In this document: piece after piece, positions 14,765 through 22,665 of the stretch
Position numbering within the stretch: the first letter of the stretch is position 1
Layout: each line of letters opens with the position of its first letter
Source: JAPLJQ01 sp037143735
GTDB taxonomy: Bacteria > Desulfobacterota > Syntrophia > Syntrophales > UBA2185
Length of the DNA stretch: 23,866 nucleotides
NCBI GenBank assembly: GCA_037143735.1
Contig: JBAWYD010000026.1
Coordinates: 1-23,866, forward strand
Reading direction: 5' to 3'
The notes under the pieces: generated by a model
Database searches by the model: none
Told to the model about the DNA's origin: nothing
Seen by the model: only the letters and a program-made list of their open reading frames with translations
Made by a program: the position numbers and the translations under genes

Positions 14765-16249
14765 ATGAAATCGGAAAACAAAAACAGAAAAACATTTATC
14801 ATGTTTCTCCTGGCATTTCTGATAGGGTTTTTTGTGGTCTCTCTTGTTGAGGTATTGCGCTCATCATTCTTCGTTCCCGTGGGGCCGAATGTCCAGACGG
14901 CTTCAGCGGTTTCGACAACCGAAGGCGCACGCGCGCCTGTTTCCTTTGCCGATCTGGCGGAAAAACTGAAACCCGCCGTCGTTAATATCAGCACCTCGAA
15001 AACCATACGGACGGGCAGGGGCGGATCACGAGCACCATTCGGCGGAGCACCCCTGGATCGGTACTTCTGGGGAGATGATTTTTTTGAAAAATTCTTCGGG
15101 GACATTCCGAAGAAAGAGTTTAAACAGAGAAGCCTGGGGTCCGGCATTATCATCAGCTCTGACGGGTATATCTTTACCAACAACCATGTTGTGGAACAGG
15201 CAGACAAGATCCTCGTAAAACTATCAACCGGGAGGGAATATGAGGCAAAAATCATCGGCAAGGACTCCAAGACCGACCTCGCCCTGATAAAAATCAAACC
15301 CGGCGATAGTTTGCCTGTCGCCGATATTGGAGATTCCGACAAGCTTCGTGTCGGTGACTGGGTGATCGCCATAGGCAATCCGTTCGGACTTGAACAGACT
15401 GTAACGGCGGGAATCGTCAGCGCCAAAGGCAGGGTGATCGGTGCGGGACCGTACGATAATTTCATTCAGACGGATGCTTCGATCAATCCGGGAAACAGCG
15501 GGGGACCTCTTTTTAACATGGAAGGGAAAGTCGTCGGAATCAATACAGCCATTGTTGCGCAGGGGCAGGGAATCGGTTTCGCCATACCCATCAACATGGC
15601 CAAAGTGATTTTGCCGGACTTAAAGACTAAGGGAAAAGTCACCCGTGGCTGGCTCGGCGTTTCCGTTCAAGACATTACAGAAGATATTGCCAAAAACCTC
15701 AAACTCAAAGATATCACCGGCGCCCTTATTTCCGATATTTTCAAGGGAGATCCCGCCGACAGGGCCGGCCTCAGGACGGGCGACATCATTACAGAAGTGA
15801 ACGGCAAGAAGATAAAGAATGCGCACGAGTTACTGCTCACGATCGCCACATTTCACGTCGGTGACAGGGTTGAGGTCAAGGTCCAGCGGGACGGACAGGA
15901 AAAAATATTTTACGTTATCGTTGCTGAACGGAAGGGCCAGCCGGAAGTAGCCCAGGCGCGGGAGTCCTTGGAAAATTTCGGAATGACGGTCCAGGACATC
16001 ACGCCCGAAATTGCCCAATATTTAGGCATCGCAAGCAAAAACGGCGTTATCGTTGTTGACGTGAAAGATGGAAGTCCTGCCGATGAAAGAGGGATTCAGC
16101 CCCAGGACATTATCCTCCAGGTCAACAAGGTAAAAATATCTTCCGTGAAGGACTATATGAAGGAAATATCGAAGAAAAAAGCAAAGAGCAGCATCCTGTT
16201 TTTAATCAAGCGCGGAAAAGCAACATTTTTTGTCAGCCTTGGAAAGTAG
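14765..16249 (+). CDS. HtrA/DegP-type (Do family) serine protease with two PDZ domains
   Basis: This 494-residue protein is an envelope quality-control serine protease of the HtrA/Deg family. An N-terminal membrane segment (about 11-30, FIMFLLAFLIGFFVVSLVEV) acts as a signal anchor or uncleaved signal peptide. The trypsin-like domain follows with the full triad: His141 in FTNNHVVEQ, Asp171 in KTDLALI, Ser245 in NPGNSGGPL. A Gly/Phe-rich LA-like loop (about 84-115, GRGGSRAPFGGAP..YFWGDDFFEKFFG) is present. Two PDZ domains lie at about 280-370 (RGWLGVSVQDIT) and 395-490 (GMTVQDITPEIA). The architecture and length fit DegP/DegQ. AAGGAGG lies eight bases before the ATG. No sigmaE- or sigma32-type promoter could be recognised in the 100 bases upstream. 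Confidence 0.96.
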   Translation: MKSENKNRKTFIMFLLAFLIGFFVVSLVEVLRSSFFVPVGPNVQTASAVSTTEGARAPVSFADLAEKLKPAVVNISTSKTIRTGRGGSRAPFGGAPLDRYFWGDDFFEKFFGDIPKKEFKQRSLGSGIIISSDGYIFTNNHVVEQADKILVKLSTGREYEAKIIGKDSKTDLALIKIKPGDSLPVADIGDSDKLRVGDWVIAIGNPFGLEQTVTAGIVSAKGRVIGAGPYDNFIQTDASINPGNSGGPLFNMEGKVVGINTAIVAQGQGIGFAIPINMAKVILPDLKTKGKVTRGWLGVSVQDITEDIAKNLKLKDITGALISDIFKGDPADRAGLRTGDIITEVNGKKIKNAHELLLTIATFHVGDRVEVKVQRDGQEKIFYVIVAERKGQPEVAQARESLENFGMTVQDITPEIAQYLGIASKNGVIVVDVKDGSPADERGIQPQDIILQVNKVKISSVKDYMKEISKKKAKSSILFLIKRGKATFFVSLGK

Positions 16250-16263
16250 GACGCTTCCATAGG

Positions 16264-16923
16264 ATGCCGAAACCCCGCGTAAACGAAAACGAACGCCTGC
16301 TGTTAATCTACGATTTACTGGACGCACACTTTGGTGATCTCAAGTGGTGGCCTGGCGACTCTCCTTTTGAGGTTATCGTCGGCGCTATTCTGACTCAGAA
16401 TACAGCATGGCGGAACGTAGAAATTGCCATCGATAATCTCAAATCAAAAGAGGTTCTCTCCCCGGAAGGAATTCTGGCGACGGAAGATGGTGTCCTGGCA
16501 GAACTGATCAGATCGTCGGGGTATCACCACGTCAAGACCGGAAGATTAAAATCCTTTGTCCGGTACCTGTACGAGGAATATGGCGGCAACCTGGAGGGTA
16601 TGTTTTCCGAGAACCTCCGGACGCTGAGGGACAAGCTTCTCACGGTCAGGGGCATCGGAGAGGAGACGGCGGACAGTATCCTTCTCTATGGTGGAGGCAA
16701 GCCCATTTTTGTGATAGACGCCTACACCCGAAGGATATTGGATAGACACGACATTATCCGTGCAGATGCGACATATACGGACATACAGAAATTGTTTATG
16801 GACCATATTCATCAAAGTGTTCCCCTGTATAATCAATATCATGCCCTACTGGTGAACACGGGCAAAGATTTTTGCAGAAAAACGCCCCGATGTCACGAAT
16901 GTCCGCTCCGCAGGCTGTTTTAA
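16264..16923 (+). CDS. HhH-GPD DNA glycosylase (endonuclease III-like, lysine and 4th cysteine absent)
   Basis: This 219-residue protein is of the HhH-GPD base-excision DNA glycosylase superfamily. It has AILTQNTAW (matching MLSAQTTD-type motif), the helix-hairpin-helix VRGIGEETADSILLY at about 128-142, and the catalytic Asp152 in VIDAYTRRIL. The lysine used by bifunctional endonuclease III (GVGRKTAN) is replaced by Glu134, so the enzyme is likely a monofunctional glycosylase such as the MagIII (3-methyladenine) or other Nth-related subgroups. The C-terminal cluster loop has only three cysteines (204, 210, 213; C-x5-C-x2-C), and the chain ends at Phe219 where the fourth cysteine would be expected. 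It starts 14 bases after htrA, probably in the same transcript. Damage specificity is not predictable. Confidence 0.87.
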   Translation: MPKPRVNENERLLLIYDLLDAHFGDLKWWPGDSPFEVIVGAILTQNTAWRNVEIAIDNLKSKEVLSPEGILATEDGVLAELIRSSGYHHVKTGRLKSFVRYLYEEYGGNLEGMFSENLRTLRDKLLTVRGIGEETADSILLYGGGKPIFVIDAYTRRILDRHDIIRADATYTDIQKLFMDHIHQSVPLYNQYHALLVNTGKDFCRKTPRCHECPLRRLF

Positions 16924-16951
16924 ATACAAGACATATATCCGGTAAATAAAA

Positions 16952-16971
16952 AATGTTTCACGTGAAACATT
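16952..16971. other. parS chromosome-partitioning site (ParB binding)
   Basis: The sequence AATGTTTCACGTGAAACATT is a perfect 20-bp palindrome whose core, TGTTTCACGTGAAACA (16954-16969), is identical to the canonical bacterial chromosomal parS 16-mer bound by ParB/Spo0J. It lies in the gap between the glycosylase and acyltransferase genes, just ahead of the latter's ribosome site. A chance exact 16-base match is very unlikely in 24 kb. parS sites cluster near the replication origin in most bacteria, so this window is probably origin-proximal. parA/parB are not in view. Confidence 0.92.
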
Positions 16972-16985
16972 AGAAGGTTTTTTAG

Positions 16986-17678
16986 ATGATTAAACAACTG
17001 TCTCGCCTTGCCATAAAGTTCGGAATCATTCCCCTCGCCCATTACCTCGTTCGGATGTATATGGCTCTCGTGAGTATCGAGGTGGTCAATGAAAAGGAAG
17101 GAGAGGGGGTTTTAGACTACCTCAAAAGCGGCCAGAAGATGATAGGCGCCATCTGGCATCAGCGCATATTCATCGTCATGGGTTACGCCAGAAGGTTTCA
17201 AATGTATCAGCCCGCCGTCATGATCAGCCAAAGTCGTGACGGGGAAATGATAGCCGACATATACAGACGGTTCCACTTCCGGCCCGTGAGGGGATCGAGT
17301 TCGCGTGGCGGAAGGGAGGCCCTGGCCGCCATGATAGCCGATCTGGCTCAAAACCAGTTTGCCGTACATGTTCTCGACGGTCCGAGGGGCCCCAGGGGGG
17401 TTGTAAAGCCAGGGCTTATCGTTATGGCCCAGGCATCCGGCGTGCCAATATTTCCCTTTTACATCACCGTCGATCGCGCCTGGGTGCTGAAAAGCTGGGA
17501 TCGCACCCTGATACCAAAGCCTTTCAGCCGCGTATTCGTCCGCTGGGGGCGCCCCTTCCATGTGCCGAAACACCTGGATGAAGCAGGCTTTGAAACCATC
17601 CGGAAAGAGATCGAACAGCATATGAAGGAAAACCAGACCCGCGACGACCGGAATCTTGGCTGGGAGGACCTTTTCTAA
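16986..17678 (+). CDS. DUF374-family lysophospholipid acyltransferase-like protein
   Basis: This 230-residue protein is of the DUF374 branch of the LPLAT (lysophospholipid acyltransferase) superfamily, found widely in Gram-negative anaerobes and thought to act in lipid A or phospholipid acylation; direct biochemical proof is sparse. Family blocks visible: IGAIWHQRIF with His58 (equivalent to the catalytic His of the HX4D motif), VMISQSRDGEMIADIYRRF (78-96), RGSSSRGGREAL (102-113), HVLDGPRGPRGVVKPGLI (128-145), and a C-terminal strand VFVRWGRPFHVP. An N-terminal hydrophobic stretch suggests membrane association. ATG at 16986 has AGAAGG about eight bases upstream. The parS site lies between it and the preceding gene. 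Confidence 0.9.
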   Translation: MIKQLSRLAIKFGIIPLAHYLVRMYMALVSIEVVNEKEGEGVLDYLKSGQKMIGAIWHQRIFIVMGYARRFQMYQPAVMISQSRDGEMIADIYRRFHFRPVRGSSSRGGREALAAMIADLAQNQFAVHVLDGPRGPRGVVKPGLIVMAQASGVPIFPFYITVDRAWVLKSWDRTLIPKPFSRVFVRWGRPFHVPKHLDEAGFETIRKEIEQHMKENQTRDDRNLGWEDLF

Positions 17679-17693
17679 TAATCATTCATTCAG

Positions 17694-17728
17694 GAGGCGC
17701 TTCTGCATTTGAACGTGCAGAGTGCCTC
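17694..17728. terminator. Candidate bidirectional terminator between convergent genes
   Basis: GAGGCGCTTCTGCA and TGCAGAGTGCCTC form a 13-bp stem with one bulged T and one G-U pair around an 8-base loop. It sits between the convergent DUF374 and fabD stops, where a shared terminator is expected. The T-run after it is weak on both strands, so confidence is moderate. Confidence 0.45.
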
Positions 17729-17752
17729 ATGATTTCCATGTCGTAACAGCCA

Positions 17753-18700
17753 TCATCCGGTTTCAAAAGTCCGCTCAGCCGTTGACAGCGTCGTAACGGA
17801 TGAGCAGCTCACATGGATCGTCTTGAAGAAGTCCCGGAGGGGGCGGCCCGGTCCAACCTCATAGATCATACCCGCCTGTGACGCAATACTTTTCATATTA
17901 TCTACCCACTTGACGGCATGGTTCAACTGACATACAAGATTGTGAATCAGATCCTCATACATGCCCGAATGAAAGCCTCCCCTGAAATTCGAGGTTACCG
18001 TTACTGACCTTTCGTGATCTATTCCCTTTCCGACTGTCCGCAACGTATCTCCAAACGGTTCTACAATGATACTCATGAAACGACTATGGAACGGCGCGCT
18101 CACATTTAGCGATACAAACCTCAACGGCTTATTCTTTGTCAGCGCTTCACGTAGTCTCACTTCCGCATCGGGCATCGCACTGGCCTCACCGCTGATGACT
18201 ACCTGGTTTGTCGAATTGATATTCGCAATGTCTATGGGAATGTCCGAAAGCGATTTGCAGACAAGCGCTACATCCAGATTGTCGGAAATAACAGCAGCCA
18301 TGGCTCCCATACCGACGGGAACGGCTTCCTGCATCAGGCGGCCGCGGATCTGGACGATACGTACGGCCTCGGATAAAGGCAGGGCGGCGGCGGCAACCAG
18401 GGCGGTAAATTCTCCGAGACTGTGACCGCCGAAGAGAGTCGGTGAAAAGCCGAAAAGGGACCGCAACCCGCGAAGCATGGCAATCTCCGTCGTCAGAATG
18501 CAGGGCTGGGTAAACTCCGTCAGGTTGAGACGCTCATCCTCCCCGAAACACATGGCGGCAATATCCCACCCCACTGCCTGGGACGCTTCCTCATATGTCT
18601 CACGGCTGACCGGAACGTTATCATAGAAGTCCTTTCCCATACCGGGCCGTTGAGCCCCCTGGCCGGGAAATACGACGGCAACTCTCCCCTTCTCCATCAT
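17753..18700 (-). CDS. fabD: Malonyl-CoA:ACP transacylase (FabD)
   Basis: This 315-residue acyltransferase moves malonyl from CoA to acyl carrier protein for fatty acid synthesis. Motifs: N-terminal VVFPGQGAQRPGMG, TQPCILTTEIAM, the nucleophile elbow GGHSLGEFTAL with Ser94, Arg119 in QIRGRLMQEAVPVGMGAMAAV (binds the malonyl carboxylate), NSTNQVVISG, and catalytic His205 in SAPFHSRFM. Length matches FabD (about 310). The start at 18700 (MMEKGR) is set by AGGAGA at 18708-18714, seven bases upstream; the longer open frame to 18835 has no homology and no ribosome site. No other fab genes lie next to it, so it stands apart from the usual fabHDG cluster. A discrete malonyltransferase serving a polyketide synthase is an alternative, with no supporting gene here. 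Confidence 0.93.
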   Translation of the reverse strand: MMEKGRVAVVFPGQGAQRPGMGKDFYDNVPVSRETYEEASQAVGWDIAAMCFGEDERLNLTEFTQPCILTTEIAMLRGLRSLFGFSPTLFGGHSLGEFTALVAAAALPLSEAVRIVQIRGRLMQEAVPVGMGAMAAVISDNLDVALVCKSLSDIPIDIANINSTNQVVISGEASAMPDAEVRLREALTKNKPLRFVSLNVSAPFHSRFMSIIVEPFGDTLRTVGKGIDHERSVTVTSNFRGGFHSGMYEDLIHNLVCQLNHAVKWVDNMKSIASQAGMIYEVGPGRPLRDFFKTIHVSCSSVTTLSTAERTFETG

Positions 18701-18886
18701 GAACAAATTCTCCTGTGCTTTGCTTATTTGAGGATGTTCAATATCATTGTGATCAGTACAGAAGCGCAAAGAAACAGATGGCTTTATGAAGTGCAGAAAA
18801 CCATAGACAATATTTTCGCGTAACACCTGCAACAAGCTGGACCGGCATATCCGCTGATCTCTTTTGCCCGCCCGTTGTTCATTCCT

Positions 18887-19918
18887 TCAGACATTAAAGC
18901 GAAACGAGATGATGTCCCCGTCTTTTACGATATAATCCTTCCCTTCCAGACGAAGCTTGCCCGCCGCCTTTGCACTCGCCAGTGTCTTGCCGCACGTCAC
19001 AAAGTCTTCATAGCTCACAACCTCGGCCCGGATAAAGCCCCTTTCGAAATCCTTATGGATAGCGGCAGCCGCCCTCGGCGCCCGGGACCCCTCCGGAATC
19101 ACCCAGGCTTTCACTTCATCCTCACCAACGGTAAAGAAGGAGATGCGGCCAAGAAGCGAGAACGCTTCTTTTATGGTCCGCCTGAAAGCCGGTTCCTGAA
19201 TGCCCATGGCGCTCAGAAATTCTCCCTGTTCGTCTGCGGTCAGTCCGATCAGCTCCGCCTCGACCTGGCAGCAGATACCCATGGCCGGTAAGGAATGACC
19301 TGTTTCTTCAAAAAAGGCATCCACCACGGGGAGACTGTCCTCTCCCATATTAATGACCACCAGTTCAGGACGGGCAGTCCAGAAGGAAAAGCTCTTGAGG
19401 GAAAAAAGCACGTCGGCGGGAAGCCCCATGTCTCTGAGAGGCATCCCTTTTTCCAGGTGCTCCCTTAATGCAGGAAGGATTTGCAGGTGAGATAAATCCA
19501 GGGGTTTCAGGGCTTTTGTCGGTACCCTGGTAAGCCTTTCCATGCGGTTTTCAACCACCATCAGGTCGGAGAGGATGAGTTCGTCCTCAATTTTTCGGTA
19601 ACGGCTGACGACGTCATGCACACCCTGCGTCGAGAATCCGTCAACGACGTGAATCACGCCGTCTGCGCCGTTCAGTGTCTGGCGAATCGGCTCCCATGTG
19701 TTTTCGCCCCGCGCGTTGATATCGATGAATGGTATTTTCGCTGGAGATATTTTTTCAGGATGAAAGACATTGACCAGATCGTCGAAACGCTCATCCGGAA
19801 CGCTCGTCAGTCCCCGGATACAGGGTTCCCCGTGCATATCCCGGCTTTGAACCCCGGTCATGATCTCGAAAAGTGTGCTCTTACCGCTCTGGGGGAGACC
19901 CAGAATTCCTATTTCCAT
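18887..19918 (-). CDS. YchF/OLA1-like P-loop NTPase, divergent
   Basis: This 343-residue protein is of the YchF/OLA1 branch of the Obg-related NTPases, ATP-binding translation or stress factors. The order of blocks fits: P-loop GLPQSGKST at 7-15 (usually GLPNVGKST), TSVPDERFDDLVNVFHPEKISPAKIPFIDI (39-67), NMGE at 190-193 (matching the NMxE adenine-specificity motif of OLA1), and a C-terminal TGS-like DUF933 domain (about 265-343) with FFTVGEDEVKAWVIPEGSRAP, IHKDFERGFIRAEV, and DGDIISFRFNV. The G3 position reads DINA where YchF has DxxG, so the glycine is lost. It is about 20 residues shorter than canonical YchF. The start at ATG 19918 follows GAGGGG; an extension to 19954 is rejected. It is probably a YchF paralogue rather than the housekeeping copy. 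Flanking fabD gene is 186 bases downstream. Confidence 0.85.
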   Translation of the reverse strand: MEIGILGLPQSGKSTLFEIMTGVQSRDMHGEPCIRGLTSVPDERFDDLVNVFHPEKISPAKIPFIDINARGENTWEPIRQTLNGADGVIHVVDGFSTQGVHDVVSRYRKIEDELILSDLMVVENRMERLTRVPTKALKPLDLSHLQILPALREHLEKGMPLRDMGLPADVLFSLKSFSFWTARPELVVINMGEDSLPVVDAFFEETGHSLPAMGICCQVEAELIGLTADEQGEFLSAMGIQEPAFRRTIKEAFSLLGRISFFTVGEDEVKAWVIPEGSRAPRAAAAIHKDFERGFIRAEVVSYEDFVTCGKTLASAKAAGKLRLEGKDYIVKDGDIISFRFNV

Positions 19919-20027
19919 AACAATACGCCCCTCACAAGCAAAGGGACGCTTCATATCAGCGAATGGAATAATTTACAAGATAAAAATAATGCGCATAGGG
20001 ACATGGCACAAATACTCACCGGAATCT

Positions 20028-22214
20028 TCAAATCCCTTCCATGTCCAGCCAGCGCCTGTATGAATACATGGCGGCCAACGCTTTCACGGCACGCTCAGGA
20101 GTGGGAAAGGCAACGCCTTTATGGGGAGTGCCCTCAACGCTGGTAACGGTCCGGCTGCTCTCATCGGCAAGAAGGCGCACGCCCAAAACCGGTTTCCCAA
20201 ATTTCTCCATCAATCCGACGACATGTTCCGTGTAAGTCGCATCGAATTCGAGAAGACGGCGGGGAATTTCCTCCAGAAAAGCGCGATCACAATGGGGATC
20301 AACAGCGAAGGCGGATTCTATCATCCGTTCGACAAAGGTTTTTCGTCCCAGAATGCCCAGATGAATCAGAACATCACACCCGTCCCACCTGATCAGGGTT
20401 TCCGACAGCATCAGCGGAATAGACAAATCCATCTCCGCCACCAGGTCAACGGGATTGGTGTGGCTCCAGTACGGCGGCAGGATCTGATCGATCTGCGAAA
20501 TGATTCCGGGAGAAAGCTGGGGTACGGAAAGTCCGTATTCGACGCAAAGATCGGCTGTCACAACCCCCCAGCCGCCGCCGAGTGTCATAATGGCGACCCT
20601 GTTGCCCGCAGGCAATGGCAACGATGAGAATGCCGCAGATAGATCAAGGAGATCCATGGATGTTTTTCCCAGAACAATGCCCGCCTGACGGCACGCTGTC
20701 TCAAAGATGACATGATTGGAGGCCATGGCTCCCGTATGGCTTGCAGCAGCACGGTTTCCTGCCTGGGTGCGCCCTCCCTTGAGCATGATTACCGGTTTTT
20801 TACGTGCCACGCGTCTTGCCGTTTCAAAAAAACGCCGCCCGTCCTTCACGCTTTCAAGATACAGAACCGCCGTTTTCGTCAGGTCATCATGTTCAAGGCT
20901 TTCCAGATAATCCTCAATCGTGATCATTGCCTCATTCCCCGATCCGGCAAACGCCCGTATGCCGACTCCCTCGCGTTCGGCAAACGCCAGAAGCTGCGTT
21001 CCCAGGTTACCCGACTGGGATATCAGGGTCGTCGATCCGGGGTTCGGCCGCACATGCTGATAGGTACAGTATAAGTTCTCATGGGGATTGCAGATACCCA
21101 TCGTGTTGGGGCCAAGAATAATAATACCGGCAGTCCGGGCTTCTTCCACGAGCCGCTGTTCAAGACGCCGACCCTTTGCTCCCGTTTCACTGAAACCGGA
21201 CGTAACCAGGAGCACATGCTTAATCCTCTTTGCCTTGAGCTGTGGAATCAGACCCGGCACCTTTTCGGCGGGCACCATCACCACAGCAAGATCCACAGGA
21301 TCGGGAATTTCCGTCACGGACCTGAAAACAGGCATCCCTGCAATGTCACCGCCCTTTTGATTGACCAGATAAATATTTCCTTTAAAGTTCCCGGCAAGAA
21401 CATTTGTAAAAAGGGTGTAACCCCACTTGCCGAACACGGCGGACGCGCCGATAAAGGCAATGGAGCGGGGATAAAACAGGCGGCCTATCTCCTTCGGCTC
21501 TACAGGAGGATTCATTGACGGCGTCAAGGTTATTTCATGGAGGACAACCAAGGCGTCCACAGCGGTGACCACGCCGTCCCGACCGACAAGAAGGGGGTTA
21601 ATATCAACTTCCCTGACCTCGGGATGTTCCATCCCCAGCCGGGACAGGCCCACCAGAACACGCACCATCTGTTCTCTGTAAATCGCCTTCTCCCCCCGGA
21701 AGCTACCCAGGAGCCTTACGGAGCGAAGCTCTTCCATCATGGCGTTCGCATGGATTTCATCGAGAGGCGCAATCCGGAACACCACATCCCCCAAGGCTTC
21801 CGTCATAATCCCACCCAGGCCAAACATGACAACGGGCCCGAACTGGTCATCACGAAACAACCCCGCCACAAACTCCCGTCTTCCGGAGAGCATGTGGTAC
21901 ACGATAAACCCTTCCAGATCGCTGCCCGCGGACTCAGCGATTCCCAGGGCCGCCCGGCGAACATCATCGGTGTCTTTCAGATTGAGTCTGACGAGCCCCC
22001 GTTCCGTCTTATGTGTCAGCCGGGCGCCCAAACCCTTCAGGACCACTGGAAAGCCCACGGATTCCGCCTTCGCAACCGCCGCCTCAGCATCCATTACAAC
22101 GAATTCTTCCACCACCGGAACGCCGTAATGACGCAACACATGTTTCGAGTCCGCCTCGTTCAGGGAGGTTCTGCCTTCGCTTATGGCCATGCTGATCAGT
22201 TCAGAGACTTCCAT
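20028..22214 (-). CDS. NDP-forming acyl-CoA ligase (acetate--CoA ligase type), fused beta-alpha
   Basis: This 728-residue protein is of the ADP-/GDP-forming acyl-CoA synthetase family, which reversibly converts acyl-CoA, NDP and Pi to acid, CoA and NTP, conserving energy by substrate-level phosphorylation. The N-terminal ATP-grasp (beta) part is at about 1-228 (LKGLGARLTHKTERGLVRLNL; VVMFGLGGIMTEALGDVVFRI; VREVDINPLLV). It is followed by a CoA-binding Rossmann domain (about 243-370, FYPRSIAFIGAS) and ligase domains with LISQSGNLGTQLL, GSGNEAMITIEDYLE and the phosphorylated His493 in AAASHTGAMAS. The beta half precedes the alpha half, one of the known fusion orders. The ATG at 22214 was preferred over 22220 because AAGGA then has a usable 5-base spacing. 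It lies 79 bases after the tautomerase gene on the same strand; acyl substrate is unknown. Confidence 0.93.
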   Translation of the reverse strand: MEVSELISMAISEGRTSLNEADSKHVLRHYGVPVVEEFVVMDAEAAVAKAESVGFPVVLKGLGARLTHKTERGLVRLNLKDTDDVRRAALGIAESAGSDLEGFIVYHMLSGRREFVAGLFRDDQFGPVVMFGLGGIMTEALGDVVFRIAPLDEIHANAMMEELRSVRLLGSFRGEKAIYREQMVRVLVGLSRLGMEHPEVREVDINPLLVGRDGVVTAVDALVVLHEITLTPSMNPPVEPKEIGRLFYPRSIAFIGASAVFGKWGYTLFTNVLAGNFKGNIYLVNQKGGDIAGMPVFRSVTEIPDPVDLAVVMVPAEKVPGLIPQLKAKRIKHVLLVTSGFSETGAKGRRLEQRLVEEARTAGIIILGPNTMGICNPHENLYCTYQHVRPNPGSTTLISQSGNLGTQLLAFAEREGVGIRAFAGSGNEAMITIEDYLESLEHDDLTKTAVLYLESVKDGRRFFETARRVARKKPVIMLKGGRTQAGNRAAASHTGAMASNHVIFETACRQAGIVLGKTSMDLLDLSAAFSSLPLPAGNRVAIMTLGGGWGVVTADLCVEYGLSVPQLSPGIISQIDQILPPYWSHTNPVDLVAEMDLSIPLMLSETLIRWDGCDVLIHLGILGRKTFVERMIESAFAVDPHCDRAFLEEIPRRLLEFDATYTEHVVGLMEKFGKPVLGVRLLADESSRTVTSVEGTPHKGVAFPTPERAVKALAAMYSYRRWLDMEGI

Positions 22215-22293
22215 ACCCATCCTTCGTGAACATCAATACCTGTCGATGTGATTTGTGTTTGATCGATGTCATTTATAAAAACCATTGCACCTG

Positions 22294-22497
22294 TCACGGC
22301 CTGCGTTGTCGCCTTACCGTGACGGATTCTCCCCCGATTCCCCAGTTGTCCATGTCAACTTCTTCAATCACGACCACCGTGGTTTGCGGATTCTTCCCGA
22401 GGACGTCGGCAAGCAGTTTCGTAACACCGCGGATAAGCTCCGCCTTTTGTTCCGGAGTGACCCCTTCTTTTGTCACCTTGATATTGACGTAAGGCAT
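22294..22497 (-). CDS. 4-oxalocrotonate tautomerase-family protein
   Basis: This 67-residue small tautomerase has MPYVNIKVTKEGVTPEQKAELI at the start, so Pro1 (after Met removal) is the general base, and VVVIEEVDMDNWGIGGESV in the second half, typical of the 4-oxalocrotonate tautomerase/DmpI group. Length is normal. GGAGG lies about six bases before the ATG. It precedes the NDP-forming CoA ligase by 79 bases, so co-transcription is likely. The substrate is unknown; many chromosomal copies have no known physiological role. It is divergent from thiM. Confidence 0.93.
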   Translation of the reverse strand: MPYVNIKVTKEGVTPEQKAELIRGVTKLLADVLGKNPQTTVVVIEEVDMDNWGIGGESVTVRRQRRP

Positions 22498-22561
22498 GAA
22501 TGCCTCCTTTCACAACGATTCTTCGTCGTTTGCACAGTTACAATATTTGATGAATTAACAC

Positions 22562-22645
22562 AACGGAATTTAAAAAACATATGCAAACAATATCCCTGTT
22601 TACATTCGACCTTTCCCTGTGATAACCTTCACGAAAAATTCCGTT
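22562..22645. repeat. Long-range perfect inverted repeat upstream of thiM
   Basis: AACGGAATTT (22562-22571) and AAATTCCGTT (22636-22645) are exact reverse complements of ten bases separated by 64 bases. The right arm ends five bases before the thiM ribosome site AAGGAGG. It may be an operator pair or an RNA leader stem. Its function is not known. Confidence 0.45.
22599..22626 (+). promoter_or_regulatory. Candidate promoter of thiM-thiE
   Basis: TTTACA (22599-22604, five of six to the -35 consensus) and GATAAC (22621-22626, four of six to the -10) are separated by 16 bases. Transcription would begin near 22633, between the two arms of the inverted repeat, so only the right arm would be in the mRNA. 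Confidence 0.3.
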
Positions 22646-22665
22646 CACATAAGGAGGCAGGATAT

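Noticed and set aside
18701..18835. 45-codon N-terminal extension of FabD
   Set aside because: The AGGAGA site and the start of homology both place the start at 18700; the extension has no ribosome site and no FabD similarity.
22285..22665. 127-codon N-terminal extension of ThiM
   Set aside because: It lies antisense to the tautomerase gene and crosses the intergenic gap; AAGGAGG fixes the start at 22666.
22498..22665. TPP riboswitch upstream of thiM
   Set aside because: I looked for the conserved CUGAGA and ACCUGAU-type elements and found neither.
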